Assembly (NCBI GenBank): GCA_015680685.1 | Contig: MNCI01001017.1 | Coordinates: forward strand, 1,248-65,247 | Length of the DNA stretch: 64,000 nucleotides | Source of the DNA: Gnetum montanum | Taxonomy: Eukaryota > Streptophyta > Gnetopsida > Gnetales > Gnetaceae | Direction: 5' to 3' | Shown: one piece after another, positions 1 to 11,346 of the stretch | Layout: the number at the start of each line of letters is the position of its first letter | Numbering within the stretch: position 1 is the stretch's first letter | Position numbers and translations under genes: made by a program | Notes under the pieces: generated by a model | The model's database searches: none | The model's input: the letters and a program-made list of their open reading frames with translations, nothing else | What the model was told of the DNA's origin: nothing

Positions 1-73
1 CCCTCCCCCCCCCCCCCCCCAACCCTTCCCAAAATCATACTTTACACATTGGATCTAGATGAAATCTAAAATC

Positions 74-411
74 TAAAGAAGCATGCCAGAAGGACCAAAG
101 GACATGCAAATGAAGCTAGAATCATTCTAATAACCTTGCAATCATTCACAAAAATTCAAAGTCTGACATAGGGGACAANCATGATGAGGTGTCTAGTGAT
201 TATTTGTAAGTTGGTTGTAACCCCTAGATTTGGAAAGTATTTCATGTGCCTTGTGTTTGTAGTCTACCATGTCCAATCAAGGTTCTTGGTCTTCTAATAT
301 GTATCCTTGTCCCCTATGTCAGACTTTGAAATTTTGTGAATGATTGCAAGGTTATTAGAATGATTCTAGCTTCATTTGCATGTCCTTTGGTCCTTCTGGC
401 ATGCTTCTTTA
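74..411. repeat. Inverted repeat, 105-bp arms, bounded by single Ns
   Basis: Arm 74-178 is the reverse complement of arm 307-411 with about one difference. Each arm ends immediately before an N (179 and 412). The spacer 180-306 is ordinary AT-rich sequence. Near identity between arms in a window where everything else is strongly diverged, plus the N at each arm end, points to a scaffolding artefact (a short contig overlapping its neighbour in reverse) rather than a hairpin element. Confidence 0.85.
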
Positions 412-2038
412 NAGGATGAACTCTCACACACATCTTATACATAACTTTGATTTAATTGGAGCTTTTGGTATTTGATTTATGTGAAGAGTTATTTCTTCCT
501 TGGGTAAATTAATTTTTTCCTTGTTTTGTGTATGTCTTGAATCCTCACTTTTACAAGTGTAACTAGGCTTTGTTAGAGTGCTATCATGCTTACATAGCCT
601 AGAACTATTTGGTTGATGCTAAGTCTAGTGTTTGTGTAGTGAATAAAGCTTATGATTTTCTCTTAATCTATCATTGACCTCTTAAACCTTAAAATATCAA
701 AAAAATTTATAAAGCATTAAAATCATAAAAATATTTATTTAATTATCATTTTCATAAGCTAAAAGGATTCACCCTTATCCAAGAAGGTCACAACTATACA
801 ACACAGTGTTGATTCATTGAGGTTATGACTACAAGGAATTTTATTACTTTTTGTGTGTGGTGTTGCACTTGTTCCCAAGAGGGATTACAACATCAGCATT
901 ATACCTATCCCCACTAGGGGTTGTGATGCATGTATGTTTATTTTTATTTTATTTCATAGAAATATAAAATGATATATAATTTATCTATCTCTTATGATGA
1001 TAACATGAGTTTTCATTTGTATCAAATGTTTCATAATATCTTTTATATTTATTGAATGTAATGATATACATGAGTGTTCTTATTAATCCACTCAACACCA
1101 TCTTCAAAGATTATGAATGGATTGTATTGTGATTTGTATGATATATCCCATTGGTGGAAAATTGGTGAGACCCCTATCAAAGATATTAAGGGTTCAAACT
1201 ATAAGCATACTAAGGGGTAAGAGGTGTCTAGAGTGGGAGTGTTATATAGGTCATAGTACAGAATAATGTCACCTTATGGGGTCATACCATGGTATTTAGA
1301 TGGTATGAAATGATCTTAAAGTAAATTAGTTTTACCTAGGTGAGTACACCATACTCATTTTGATTAATTCTAAAGAATCTTTAAGTCCATTCCATTTTAC
1401 TCTCAACATCTGACTATGTTGATACTTCCACTAGTTTGGTCCTCATGTTTGGAATACCCAAGGCTTTAGTGATAACAGCAACTGATTAGGAAATGGTAAT
1501 GTCCTTGATTTTAACTATTGCATCTTCTTAATGATTATTGTAGAAGAGATGGTGGGCTATCATGGAGATTCTTGTAATTACTCCTAGAAATTATGGTATG
1601 AAAACTTTAAGAAGGATTTAAAAATTAGCTTTTGAAATGTCAAACTTTGAATATTATTTATCATTATTTTCTCTAGGAAAGTTTTAGTGAGGATCACTTC
1701 AAGAGTGGACTTATGTCTGGGTGTCTCATCCTACCTTGACTATCTTGTCTCTACTATAAGAAATTATTTGATAGATTACACCTTAAGTTTCTCCATGATG
1801 AAACCTATTGTGTGTGTGACTTTCGGGTCTTATAATTTCTTCCATTTATGTCCTTATCCTTCACATGATTACTTTTTCATCATTTGAGATAAAGCACCTA
1901 TCTCTAGAACTCTCTTGAGTGCCATTTTCAATCACAAGAATCATTGATTATTAGATTATCATTATTATTTCTAAGTATTTAATTCTTAATCATCTTTTGA
2001 ACTATCTTTATTTTAAAACATTTTAACACTAATACTCC

Positions 2039-2043
2039 TAAGT
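2039..2043. repeat. Target site duplication of element A, left copy (TAAGT)
   Basis: TAAGT precedes the 5' LTR, and TAAGT at 15404-15408 follows the 3' LTR. The 3' LTR then ends CTCATC without the final A seen in the 5' LTR. Confidence 0.8.
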
Positions 2044-3002
2044 TGATGAATCATCATTGTGTCACATTGATGAGCCCCCATTGATGTGGCCTTGTCAATG
2101 TAGCCCCATCGACATGGCCCATTCTACATGGTGTTGCCCCATTAATGAGGCTATGATGATGTAGCATTTGCTATGTTTATTGGTTCTTGTCAACATAGCT
2201 CCACAATAAATTCTATAAATATGCACTCACCAGCCATGTTTATAGGGTGTCTTATCATAGTTGTAGTAGACCTCTTGTAGTTTTGTCATTTGAGAGCTAG
2301 AATATTTCTTTGAGTGCTTGTAGTTGGAGTCAGAAAGTGTATGGATCTTTATTCAAGAATTTTTGTACCTGAACACACCATTGTGAATGGTAAGAAAGAT
2401 GAGCCTTTTGATCAAGCCTTATAGTACTTGGAATAAATTAATGACTCATTTATGCATTATTGTTTTCATTAATTATGTAATTAATTAAGATAAATTAGAC
2501 TTCAAGTGATTAGTTAATTAATTAAGCTAAATAGATTAAACACATAAGTATGACCGCTTCGAGTGCAAACATGTATTTGCTTGGTAATCCTAGAAGTGTT
2601 ATTGCTTGGTTCACCCAGTAGCATAGCTCTTGGTAATCCTAGTAGTGGATACATAGGTTCAGGACGTGTATGGAAAGTTGGACTAGATGCTTATGTTAAG
2701 ACTAGTTAGAGATTAGTTACTTAGTTAAATTAAATTAGTTAGTACATTAATTCATTTTCTATTTCAAGCACTAGGAACATAAAACATAAAACAATAAAAA
2801 TTAGATGCCTTAATTAAACTTAGCCATACCTTTGTACATCACAAGTATAATTGGGAAGACAATGAATGACTATTAGGATAAAGTTCACTTCCTAGGAGGC
2901 TAGTGTTCTGGAAGACATAGAATCCACAAAACTCAACTAGATTGCATGTGAATACTTTGTGATTCATATGGTTGGACATAGGGGTACCTTGACCACTCAT
3001 CA
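2044..3002 (+). repeat. Element A 5' LTR
   Basis: About 959 bp, starting TGATGAATC and ending ACTCATCA. U3 (2044-2205) is packed with variants of the word TTGATGNGGCC and its complement. A TATA box (TCTATAAATATG) lies at about 2212-2223. Further on, the word TTGGTAATCCYAGTAG recurs (2578-2650). The last ~40 bp, ending in GTAGGGGTACCTTG-like sequence and ACTCATCA, match the LTR ends of all the related elements here. This LTR would drive the gag-pol transcript. Confidence 0.9.
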
Positions 3003-3003
3003 T

Positions 3004-3021
3004 TGGCACCATTTTCGGGAA
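3004..3021 (+). other. Primer binding site, tRNA-Asp type (decayed)
   Basis: TGGCACCATTTTCGGGAA begins one base after the LTR. It matches the complement of a plant tRNA-Asp 3' end (TGGCGCCGTTGCCGGGGA) at 13 of 18 positions by eye. B and C match better at the same place, which supports the call. Confidence 0.75.
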
Positions 3022-3155
3022 CTCTTTTTGTTAAAATGTGTGCTATATAGGTTTAGTGAACATCATTAACATCATTGGATGAAACCTAAGATTGAAATAA
3101 TTCTCAAAAATAATATAATCACATAAGCACAATGATATCCTATTTGTATTACAAA

Positions 3156-5540
3156 ATGTCTTCTTCTCATAGGCATGATGATACTAAACTGCTAGTCCCG
3201 CAAGAATGCAAGGTGGTGTATACTCATCTAAATGAGCATGTGCCTAATTTCACCTTCATCTTGCATCAAGATGAATAACTATGATGGCATGATATGGAAG
3301 GCAACATTGTAATTCCTCCAAATTAATCTATTCCTAGGATGCTACTTCAAACTCTTAGGAGGTTTGACATCTAAGATCTTCAAGAGGAGTATGTTGTGCA
3401 TGCTTATGACTATTGAGATTACTATCCCATTGAAACACAACGTAGGAGAGATCAACACTAGGAGAAGCACCATGAGTTTGTGAAGGGGAAATGGTTTAAC
3501 AATATCTTATTCCTACTTAATTAAAAAAACAAGAAGGATCGTTCCTTTGGGGGCTCTCAACATGAAGATTCTACATCCCTTGTTATTGGTGATGGGGATG
3601 TAGCCTTGAATCTACACTTTACTATCAACAGTCTAGGTTCAATTAAAAATGACAGTTAAGGTAGGGGCTTGAACAAGCATCTAGAGGATAAGAAAACAAA
3701 TGAACATGACCATGAAAACTAAAGAGGAGTTGGTAGACACCATGGTGGTAGTATTTCTCCTTTCTCTTCATCCTCTTCATCTGCATCTTTTTCTTTCTCT
3801 TCTAGTTCTAGTAAACACCATAGAAAGAAGAACCATGATGGAGGTGAATAGCAAGATAATAATGATGATTGCCAGGCCCATCATGGTTGAAGGGGTAGCA
3901 TAGAACATCATCTAAATCATTGAAATAATGATGATGATGAGCCTTTATTGGCAACTTGAAGGATGTTAAATATTGTAGAGGTTATAAAAATTCCAACCAG
4001 GTATGTGAAAGATAGTCAGATCAGATGACTTGATATGAACAATATTTCTAGATTTGAGGGGGATATAAGTCTAATCCATAGATATATCTTCAGGCTTTTC
4101 ATGATGCTTGTGGCTTACAAAATATCAAAAATTATTGGCAAAAACTAAAGGTATTTCATAAAACACTCATTAAGAAAGTAGAAAGCTAGTATTGATCCTT
4201 GGAGCCAAAATTCATTCACATGTGAAGTACAATGCTAGAGCTATTTAATGATATGTATCAGATGTACTTTAGAGTGTCTAATCTAAAAAGGTAGATCCAA
4301 GGATGGAAGTAAGCAAACCATGAACCTTTAGACACTACCATGGGTAGATACTATTCTCCCATACATTGATGTCCATGCCATGGTTATTATTAGCAAGAAT
4401 AACTTTGCCATATCATAGATGGATTGAGATTGTAAATGATAAGAACTCTTGAGGTCTATGCCCAAGGGAGACTATCCAAACTCAGAGCACATCAAATTCA
4501 AAGGCTAATTGAGTAGGTAGCAAAAGAAGAAGGAGAGTTAAGGAAATCTAAAATTATAGAGGAATACAATAGGGATCCTTCCATCAGAAAAAGGGAAGTC
4601 TAATTTTGTGATAGTGAGCAGGAATCACCACTTGATCAGGTGGTAAATAGAAATACTTGGCTAATCTAAAAATATATGTCTAAAATTTAAGCCAAGATGG
4701 ATAAAATGTTTGATTCTTTGGATGAAAAATTCTAAACTACTATGAAAATTGCTAAAGAATCATGAGAGCAAGGTAGTGATTATAATCGTAGAAGGTGAAA
4801 AGAAGCTGAATGCACCTACCAAAGGGGTAAGGGAAAAATTACTATAGTAGATGAAGTTGTAGAAACTGGATTAGATGATGATGGTGGGTGTGACATCTAC
4901 TAGTATAAACATCTTAATAGATGTTACCCCATTGTGTCACACTTACAAGAGTCTGGGGTGTATGCTCTGAATCCATGACTAGCAAAAAGGTAAACACCCA
5001 AAAGGTTGCCTTATTCTCAAGGTAATCCCAAGAAATTTCATTAGCAACAATAATATTATCCAAGTGGAACTCAACTGCAACTGTACAAATAATATCAATA
5101 GTGGCATCAACCATAGCCATGGGGGATGCCACCACCAAGGTAGCAGTACCCTTATAGGTAACCAAATCCATATGGGTATTACATTCAGTAACCTCTATCT
5201 CCACATGACTCTTCTAGTCATGTTTCTTCTTTCCAACATCACTACCATCCTCCCAAATACTACAAAGCTATTCTTCACATTCTAGGAGGGATGCCACATT
5301 TTATCCTTATCTTTCTATTTTTGCACCTATTTCTTCATCCTCAATGTAACTATTGCATGCTCCATCCATGTAGTGTGAACTTCTAGCCCAGCTGCAGAAA
5401 CACAATGCTACCAGGGTCATCAATTTACAACTGGTTTATCAACTAAGGGGTTTGGAATCTAATGCTCATAAAATACCATTTTTCAAAATCAAGAACCCTA
5501 CTAAGGCCTCATAAACTCAAGTAGCTAGTCACCTTACTCC
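3156..5540 (+). pseudogene. Element A gag (decayed)
   Basis: Structural Gag protein that would coat the RNA in the particle. The ATG at 3156 is chosen because element B starts the same way (MSSSH) and both continue to the shared stretch HVPNFTFILHQDE at about codon 35-45. A charged, Ser/His-rich part follows (3700-3960). The retrotransposon Gag core follows around 4180-4530, and a zinc-knuckle-like stretch lies near 4890-4930 (CDIYQYKHLNRC, second Cys lost) just before SHLQESGVYALNP. A Pro/Gln-rich tail runs to about 5540. Stops and shifts occur every few dozen codons. Identity rests on alignment by eye with the B, C and D copies. Confidence 0.75.
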
Positions 5541-5549
5541 TACCTCATC

Positions 5550-6100
5550 CTCTACAAGCCATTCCACTAGGTCTTCTTCAAACCAAATGATACCAAAAAT
5601 CCATACTGTTATGCTCACTCATGCCATATCTGATTGGATCTAGGTTGGCAACCTTCCTAGGAAATTAGGTGATCCTGGAAGTCCTCTTATCTATTTTCAA
5701 ATGCTAAGAATGAATCATGTAAAGCTCTTCTTGATTTAGGTTGCAATGTGAACATGATTTCTCATGAGATGTATACTACCTAGAACTTGCCACCTCTTAA
5801 GAAAAGTAATATCATATTGAAATTGGTAGACTAGTCCATCATTGTTCCATTGGGATTTGTCGAAGACATTGTGACCACTATTTTTGGGTGGTCTTATCCT
5901 ACTAATTTCCTAGTAATCAAGGTTGAGAATTGTAAGGGGGACTTTTCAATAATTATGGGAAGGGTATGGTTATCCACCATTGATGTAAGAATGGACATTA
6001 GAGATCTTTCCTTGGAGATATCAAAGGAAAATGCATTTGCAAAGATCAAGAAAAGTCTAGTTCCATGCATTGTGTACAAAAATATAGGGTGATATTGTGT
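5550..6100 (+). pseudogene. Element A aspartic protease (decayed)
   Basis: Retroviral-type protease that would cut the Gag-Pol polyprotein. The active-site region reads CKALLDLGCNVNMISHEMY near 5720-5780, where D-S/T-G has become D-L-G. Element B keeps DSG at the same place. Downstream come NLPPLKKSNI, then PLGFVEDIVTTIFGWSY and the flap-distal signature GDFSIIMGRVWL (about 5930-5975), which fits a retrotransposon protease fold. An open run covers 5850-6092. It is followed by a linker to RT at about 6100-6600. Confidence 0.8.
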
Positions 6101-6239
6101 GCAAAAACTTTATTCTATGAAATAAGCATCTATTTTCACATGTAAGTAGTGTTCACATGAGGTAGATATTCAAATATGTCTATACACAATAGTGACAAAA
6201 TAAGAGAACACCTAGTGGCTGATTGCTAACTCTAACAAT

Positions 6240-7990
6240 AGCACAATATGCATGAAGCCTACTGAGAGCCTGACATGTACTTATGTCATTGGTATGGACG
6301 AACTAGAGCAAGTTCATCACCAACTGTCTGATGATGAGAACACTGATACCAATTGGGGAGAGTTGGAGATCTTTGAGAATTTTAAATAAAATCCCCTAGA
6401 GTTGAAAAATCTACCCACTAGCCTAAAATATGCATTCTTAAAAAATGACAAACCAATCATACTAAATGCAAAAATTGCTCTTGGGCATAAAGCAAAATTG
6501 TTGAGAGTGGTTAGAAAATGACCAATAGTCTTTGCTTGGTCATGTCTTGAACTCATTGGAATTGATCTATAGATATAGTAGCATAACATTTACACTGGTC
6601 TATCTATGAAGCCAAAGAGGCAACCACAATGGTGGTTTAACCCAAAATTGAAGCAAATTATCAAATAGGAGATTAAGAAACTCCTTAAGGTAGGGTTCAT
6701 CTACCCCATTATAGATAGTGAGTGGGTTAGCCCACTCATGATAGTGCCAAAGAGAGATGGAAAATGATGCATTTGTTTTGACTTTAGGCTATTAAACATG
6801 GCAACATTAAAAGATCATTTTTCATTGCCATTTGTTGATCAGGTGTCAGACACCATATCTAGACATTACTATTATAGTTTTTTTGGATGGTTATAGTGGC
6901 CATAACCAAATCTAGATTACACCAGAAGATTAGGCCAAAACAATAATCACAAGTCCTTGGGAAACCTTTTCATATTGCAAGATGACTTTTAGTCTATGCA
7001 ATGCTTCTACCACTTTTCAACATATGGTCTTAAGTATGTTTCAACAACAAATAGGTAGTGGAGTGGAAGTTTTCTTGGATGACTTCTCCACTTATGATGC
7101 TACATTCGAACAAGCCTTGGACCACCTTGAGCAAGTTCTATAGATATGTGTGGAAACAAATTTGTAGCTTAATTGGCAAAAAAGTCATCTCATGGTCGAA
7201 AAAGGCATTGTATTAGGGCACAGAATTTCATAGGAAAGGATTGAGGTAGATCCTAAAAAGATAAGGGTTATCCAAGGAATCAATCAATAACCAAAAATCA
7301 TCAAAGATGTTTAGTCATTCCTTGGACACACTAGATACTATTGATGATTCATAGAGAATTTTTCTAAGATCATGAAACCATTGGTTGAGCTAACAAAGAA
7401 AGATGCTCCCTTCATTTGGATTAAGGAATGTGAAAATGCATTTCCAGAGCCTCAAACAAAATCTTGTAGAGACCCTACTTCTACAAGCACCTTGCTAGTA
7501 CAAATACATGTAACTACGCCTTGGAAGTAATGCTTACACAGTTGGATAATAAGAAATGTCCATATTACATCCACTATGTAAGTCGAAGCATTGTGGGTGC
7601 ACAACTGAATTACAACACCATGGAGAAATAATTGATGATGGTCGTGTATGCTTTGAAAACATTTAGGCTCTATGTGCTTGGATATAAAGTGTTTGTGCAC
7701 ACTGATCATAGTAGCATCTACTTCCTCATGAACAAGCCAATAGTGAGCGCTTGTGTAATATGATGGCTAATGATCTTATAGGAATTTGATCTTACAATGG
7801 TAGATCAAAAGGGGATTGAGAATGTGGTTGTTGATCACTTGTCTTAGTTGCAATGGATTAATAGAGAGGAGGAGCACCCATTATTTGATCTATTTTCTAA
7901 TGAACTCCTCTTTGCTAGTTTAATAAATGAGCACATGCCCATAGAACCAAAGTGGTGTGATGGCATCCTCACTTATCTTCTCACTAAGAA
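6240..7990 (+). pseudogene. Element A reverse transcriptase and RNase H (decayed)
   Basis: Copies element RNA into DNA and removes the RNA strand. Recognisable RT stretches are SEWVSPLMIVPKRDGK (about 6718), the LLNMATLKDHFSLPFVDQV stretch (about 6790) and the catalytic box FLDDF (7072-7086, in place of YMDD). RNase H follows, with LNYNTMEK near 7608 and the HTDHS stretch near 7700. Several stops are single transitions from the expected codon. The enzyme cannot be made from this copy. Element D (minus strand, 47330-48690) is the better preserved relative. Confidence 0.85.
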
Positions 7991-8029
7991 GATGCCATAA
8001 GATCTAGACCATAAGAAGAAATAAAAATT

Positions 8030-9235
8030 TCTTCATCGAGCTAAGCATTTCATGGAAATCAATAGACATCTTTACAAGGTATGTATTGATGGCCTTGTTC
8101 ATTGGTGTGTACCTAATTCAGATCAATTGTGCATTCTCTAGGATGCCCATGAGGGTCCTTGTGGGGGCCACTATGCTAGGAGATGCATGAACATAAAAAT
8201 CATGATGGCAGGATACTATTGGCCCAAAATCTTAGGGATGCCCACTAATTTATCCAATCCTATGAGTGCTATCAATGAGATGATGGAATGACTACATGAA
8301 TGGAGAGTTTTCAATATTGGATTCAACCATTGGAATCCTTTAACATATGGGGCATAGATTTCATGGGTCCCATCACACCCATGTCCAATGGAAGGCATAT
8401 ATAATTGTTGCCATTGATTACTATACAAAATGGCTAAAAGCAATAGTTATAACTGATTTTACATCATCTATTGCTACTTGATTTGTACAATAAAATGTTG
8501 TGGATAGGTTTCGGGTGCCATGTGCATTGATTTCTAACAATGAAACCCATTTTATAGTTGCCACTTCTCAAAAACTCATGTAATTCTTTGGGATTGAACA
8601 TAAATTAATAACATCCTATTACCCCCAAACCAATGATCAAGTAGAGGTCACTAACAAGGAGGTCACAAAGATTCTAATAAGAATTATTAGCAAATATAGG
8701 AGAGACTGGAGCACAAGACTTAACAGTGTCCTTTGGGCCTACCACTTAATATGGAAAATCCCTATTGGCTACTCTCCCTATGAGTTGATGTATGGAAAAC
8801 TTCCAATGCTCCCAATTCAATCCAAGCTCTATACACTCTCAACAACATGTGACTTGGATCTTGACCTAAGTCTAGCATAAAAAGAAAAATTGATCAACCT
8901 AAATGTACTAAACAAAAATCAATTGGTAGCCTTGTCCTAGAATGAAGTACACAAGACATTCAATAAACAACATCATGATCTTAGAATATAGAAAGTAAAA
9001 TTTTAACTGGGAGATAAGGTTCTCTATTGGAATTCCACACACAAACCTCAAAAAACCAAATTCCAAACATTGTGGGAAGGGCCATATATAATCGATAAAA
9101 TCTTTTCTTTTGGGGCCATGATCATATACAAGCTTGAAAGCCCAAATAAAAATTAGTTGGTCAATATCCAGCAAATAAAGCCTTTCCATGAGCCAAAGAA
9201 AGTAAGTGCAACAAATACCTAAACGGATTGACATC
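8030..9235 (+). pseudogene. Element A integrase (decayed)
   Basis: Would insert the cDNA into the genome. The zinc-binding N-terminal region is visible as DAHEGPCGGHYA near 8140-8180. The core begins at IWGIDFMGPITPM (about 8344-8390), keeping the first catalytic Asp. The second catalytic block reads SNNETHF (8532-8552), so SDNGTHF has become S-N-N-E and the second Asp is lost. The C-terminal part with the Asp-Lys-Val-Leu-Tyr-like beta region is at about 9010-9050. The reading frame is broken throughout. Confidence 0.8.
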
Positions 9236-9263
9236 CAAACTCAATTTTTTAGATCGCCTTCTT

Positions 9264-9500
9264 CCAACTTAGCCATGGGGGAGATGGCCATCTGTGCTAA
9301 TCATATACATGAATTCTTAGTTTTTCTATTTTTTTTACACATTCTTGTTTTTGCTAATTGTTTATTTTACATTTTTTTTATTTTAAATTTTTTTTCCTAT
9401 TTTACATCATTTTTGTTTGACACCATCATTAGTACATTTAAATATTTCTTGAGTAGTTTACACTTTCTTATATATTTTTATTTATTTTAGTGTGATTATT
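9264..9500 (+). other. Post-integrase G-rich signal and T-rich tract, element A
   Basis: CTTAGCCATGGGGGAGATGG (9268-9287) directly follows integrase, preceded by a pyrimidine-rich run. It is then followed by about 200 bases of T-rich sequence with repeated TTTTACA-like words. The same signal and T-rich tract follow integrase, or the pol-deletion junction, in B, C, D and the fragment at 18300. An ORF starting at the ATG inside the signal (MGEMAICANH) is not kept open in B, so I do not call it a gene. Confidence 0.6.
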
Positions 9501-10804
9501 TAATTTTTTTAATAAACATGTTTTGTTCCAATAGGACACAATGGTGTTGTAGCTGTTACTAATGGTGGTTTGTGCTTAATGTTTTGTTTGCTAATGTCTA
9601 GTTTCTATTTTTGAATTTTTGTATCGATGGTTAAGACATGTTTTCTTTTTCATAGAACAAGGAGTAAGTCCATGACATCAACCCATCCACAAACTCTATG
9701 GTCTTCCTTGTTTTGAAAGTTTTAGGTCCCTTTTCATTAAATAAATTTCTAATCTTGGTAGTTTCCAAATTTGGGAAGGATTCAAAGGTTTGCACAGGGT
9801 GTGACTTCAAGGGGACTCAATACTCTTTGTACTTTTGTACTTGCTCAGGTGCATAAGTGTTTTTATAGACTTCTTACCATTTTGTGTCAACCAATAATAG
9901 GAAGTTGAATAAAGTTTTTGCATGGTGTGGTTCCCATCCAAAAAGAAATAAAGAAAAAGAAAAAAAAACATGATGAAAATTCAAAGCACATCCCTTAGAC
10001 AAAAAAATAGGCTATAAGCACTAGTTATGATACTAGAAAGACATGTTACCCATGCCTGAAGGTCATCTCTAACTAAGGCCCTCTCTCACTCCCTGCTTCT
10101 TTTTTCTTCTCTTTATGGAATAGTGGTTGTTATGTGAGAGCACTCTTGTGTCTTGAGGAGGTGGATTAGTCTTAGAGTGGTGATGCAAAATCATTAAAAG
10201 CAGTTGGTTTTGGTTTAGACTAAGGATGATTCTTCTCAAGTCATTTAAACACAAAATCCACAAGGGACTTCTTATGACCTCAATTCAAAATTTCATTCCA
10301 CCTTCTTCATCATGCTATCCATAACTCATCTCATTGCTAGTGTCCATGTTCTTGATTTATTGTCTTTGTCTAACGTACTTGAATTCTTTGGTAGAATCTT
10401 CCAAGTTGTGGTCCTTAAATTCCATCAACCATTAATCGTCTATAGGGCCCATGGATTCCTTAGGTTGAGGTTATGCAAGGGCTAACAAGGCATGTGCCTA
10501 CTATGGGGAGGACCCACTTGCATATCTCTTAGTTATGTTCGTTAAGCACCTTATCCTTAGGCATTCTTGTAATCAGAATCTTTCATACATGCATCTTTTG
10601 CATCCAACCATATGCTCCTTTACATATTTTATTCAATGGAAATATTCTCCATTAAATTTTTTTAATTTTTGAGCTTTAAATGACCTTCTTCAATGATTTT
10701 ATCATATTCTTGGCTTTTCTAGGACTCCATGGATCCCAAGCTCATTTAAAAATTCCTTGTATTTTTCAAGATATTCACATTTGAAAATTTTGTTTATGGA
10801 CCCT
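9501..10804 (+). other. Long non-coding stretch of element A with conserved block
   Basis: No gene seen. About 1.3 kb shared in order with the corresponding parts of B, C, D and G. Near 9920-10000 it holds a purine-rich run after TTTGCATGGTGTGGTTC, then CTAACTAAGGCCC (about 10070). At 10503-10520 it carries the strongly conserved TATGGGGAGGACCCACTTG-type block preceded by a GTTATGCAAGGGC-like phrase. The block is the most conserved non-coding piece among five copies. Confidence 0.6.
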
Positions 10805-10900
10805 GTAAATAGGTTCGCATTGATGGAGCCCATGTGTATATGAGGCCTCGTATAAGCAGCCCCATCAATGTAGTGTACAAATAGTATAAATATGCATGAC
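10805..10900 (+). promoter_or_regulatory. Element A internal promoter-like module
   Basis: Variants of the LTR U3 words recur here (GCATTGATGGAGCCC, GAGGCCTCG, CCCCATCAATGTAG at 10815-10872), followed at once by the TATA-like AGTATAAATATGC (10884-10896). It lies 450 bp upstream of the ORF2 start. Downstream sequence is unlike the LTR, so it is not simply an inserted LTR fragment. Elements C, D and G have an equivalent module in the same place built from their own family words. Confidence 0.6.
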
Positions 10901-11346
10901 CCCATTTAGAAAGTTTCACATTTTCTGACTAATGCCAAGGGAGTTTTTTCAAATTTCAGAGCCTAGAACCTTCTAGAGCCCATAACCTCCTAATTGTTTA
11001 TCCAAATCACTCTGTTCGTTAACCTTGTAGCTATAGGAGGTAAGCTCTTAGTCATGGGGACCACAAATGTGCTATTTTTGATAAAAAATGTTTTACCATT
11101 TTTCTAACTCCCACAAAGGTTTAACTAAGAAATGAATATTTAAACACCAAATTATAGAAGTTAAACCCTTCCAACAAGCTCTAATGACATTTCTAATAAA
11201 GAAATTAATTAATAAGATAATAATAAAATAATTAATCTACCATGGTCTAATGTTAGCCAAGTGTTACTAATTAATGAGATAAGGTATTCAAAAAATTCAA
11301 AGTTACACATTATATCTACTAATCCATGGATGTGTTGTAATTGCAA

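Larger units (their letters stand above)
1..2043. other. Unassigned flank left of element A
   Basis: AT-rich DNA with no open frame that I recognise. It begins with a poly-C run (1-20) that looks like a contig end. Positions 74-411 hold an inverted repeat (separate entry). The rest, 413-2043, shows no LTR ends, no pol motifs and no tandem structure that I can see. It is the target into which element A inserted. The short ORFs here encode low-complexity peptides and are not supported as genes. Confidence 0.6.

Noticed and set aside
9206-9490. 94-codon hydrophobic ORF after integrase of A (MGEMAICANH downstream), a possible membrane or envelope protein
   Set aside because: The hydrophobic run is a by-product of the T-rich tract. 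The frame closes early in D and B, so there is no conserved coding.
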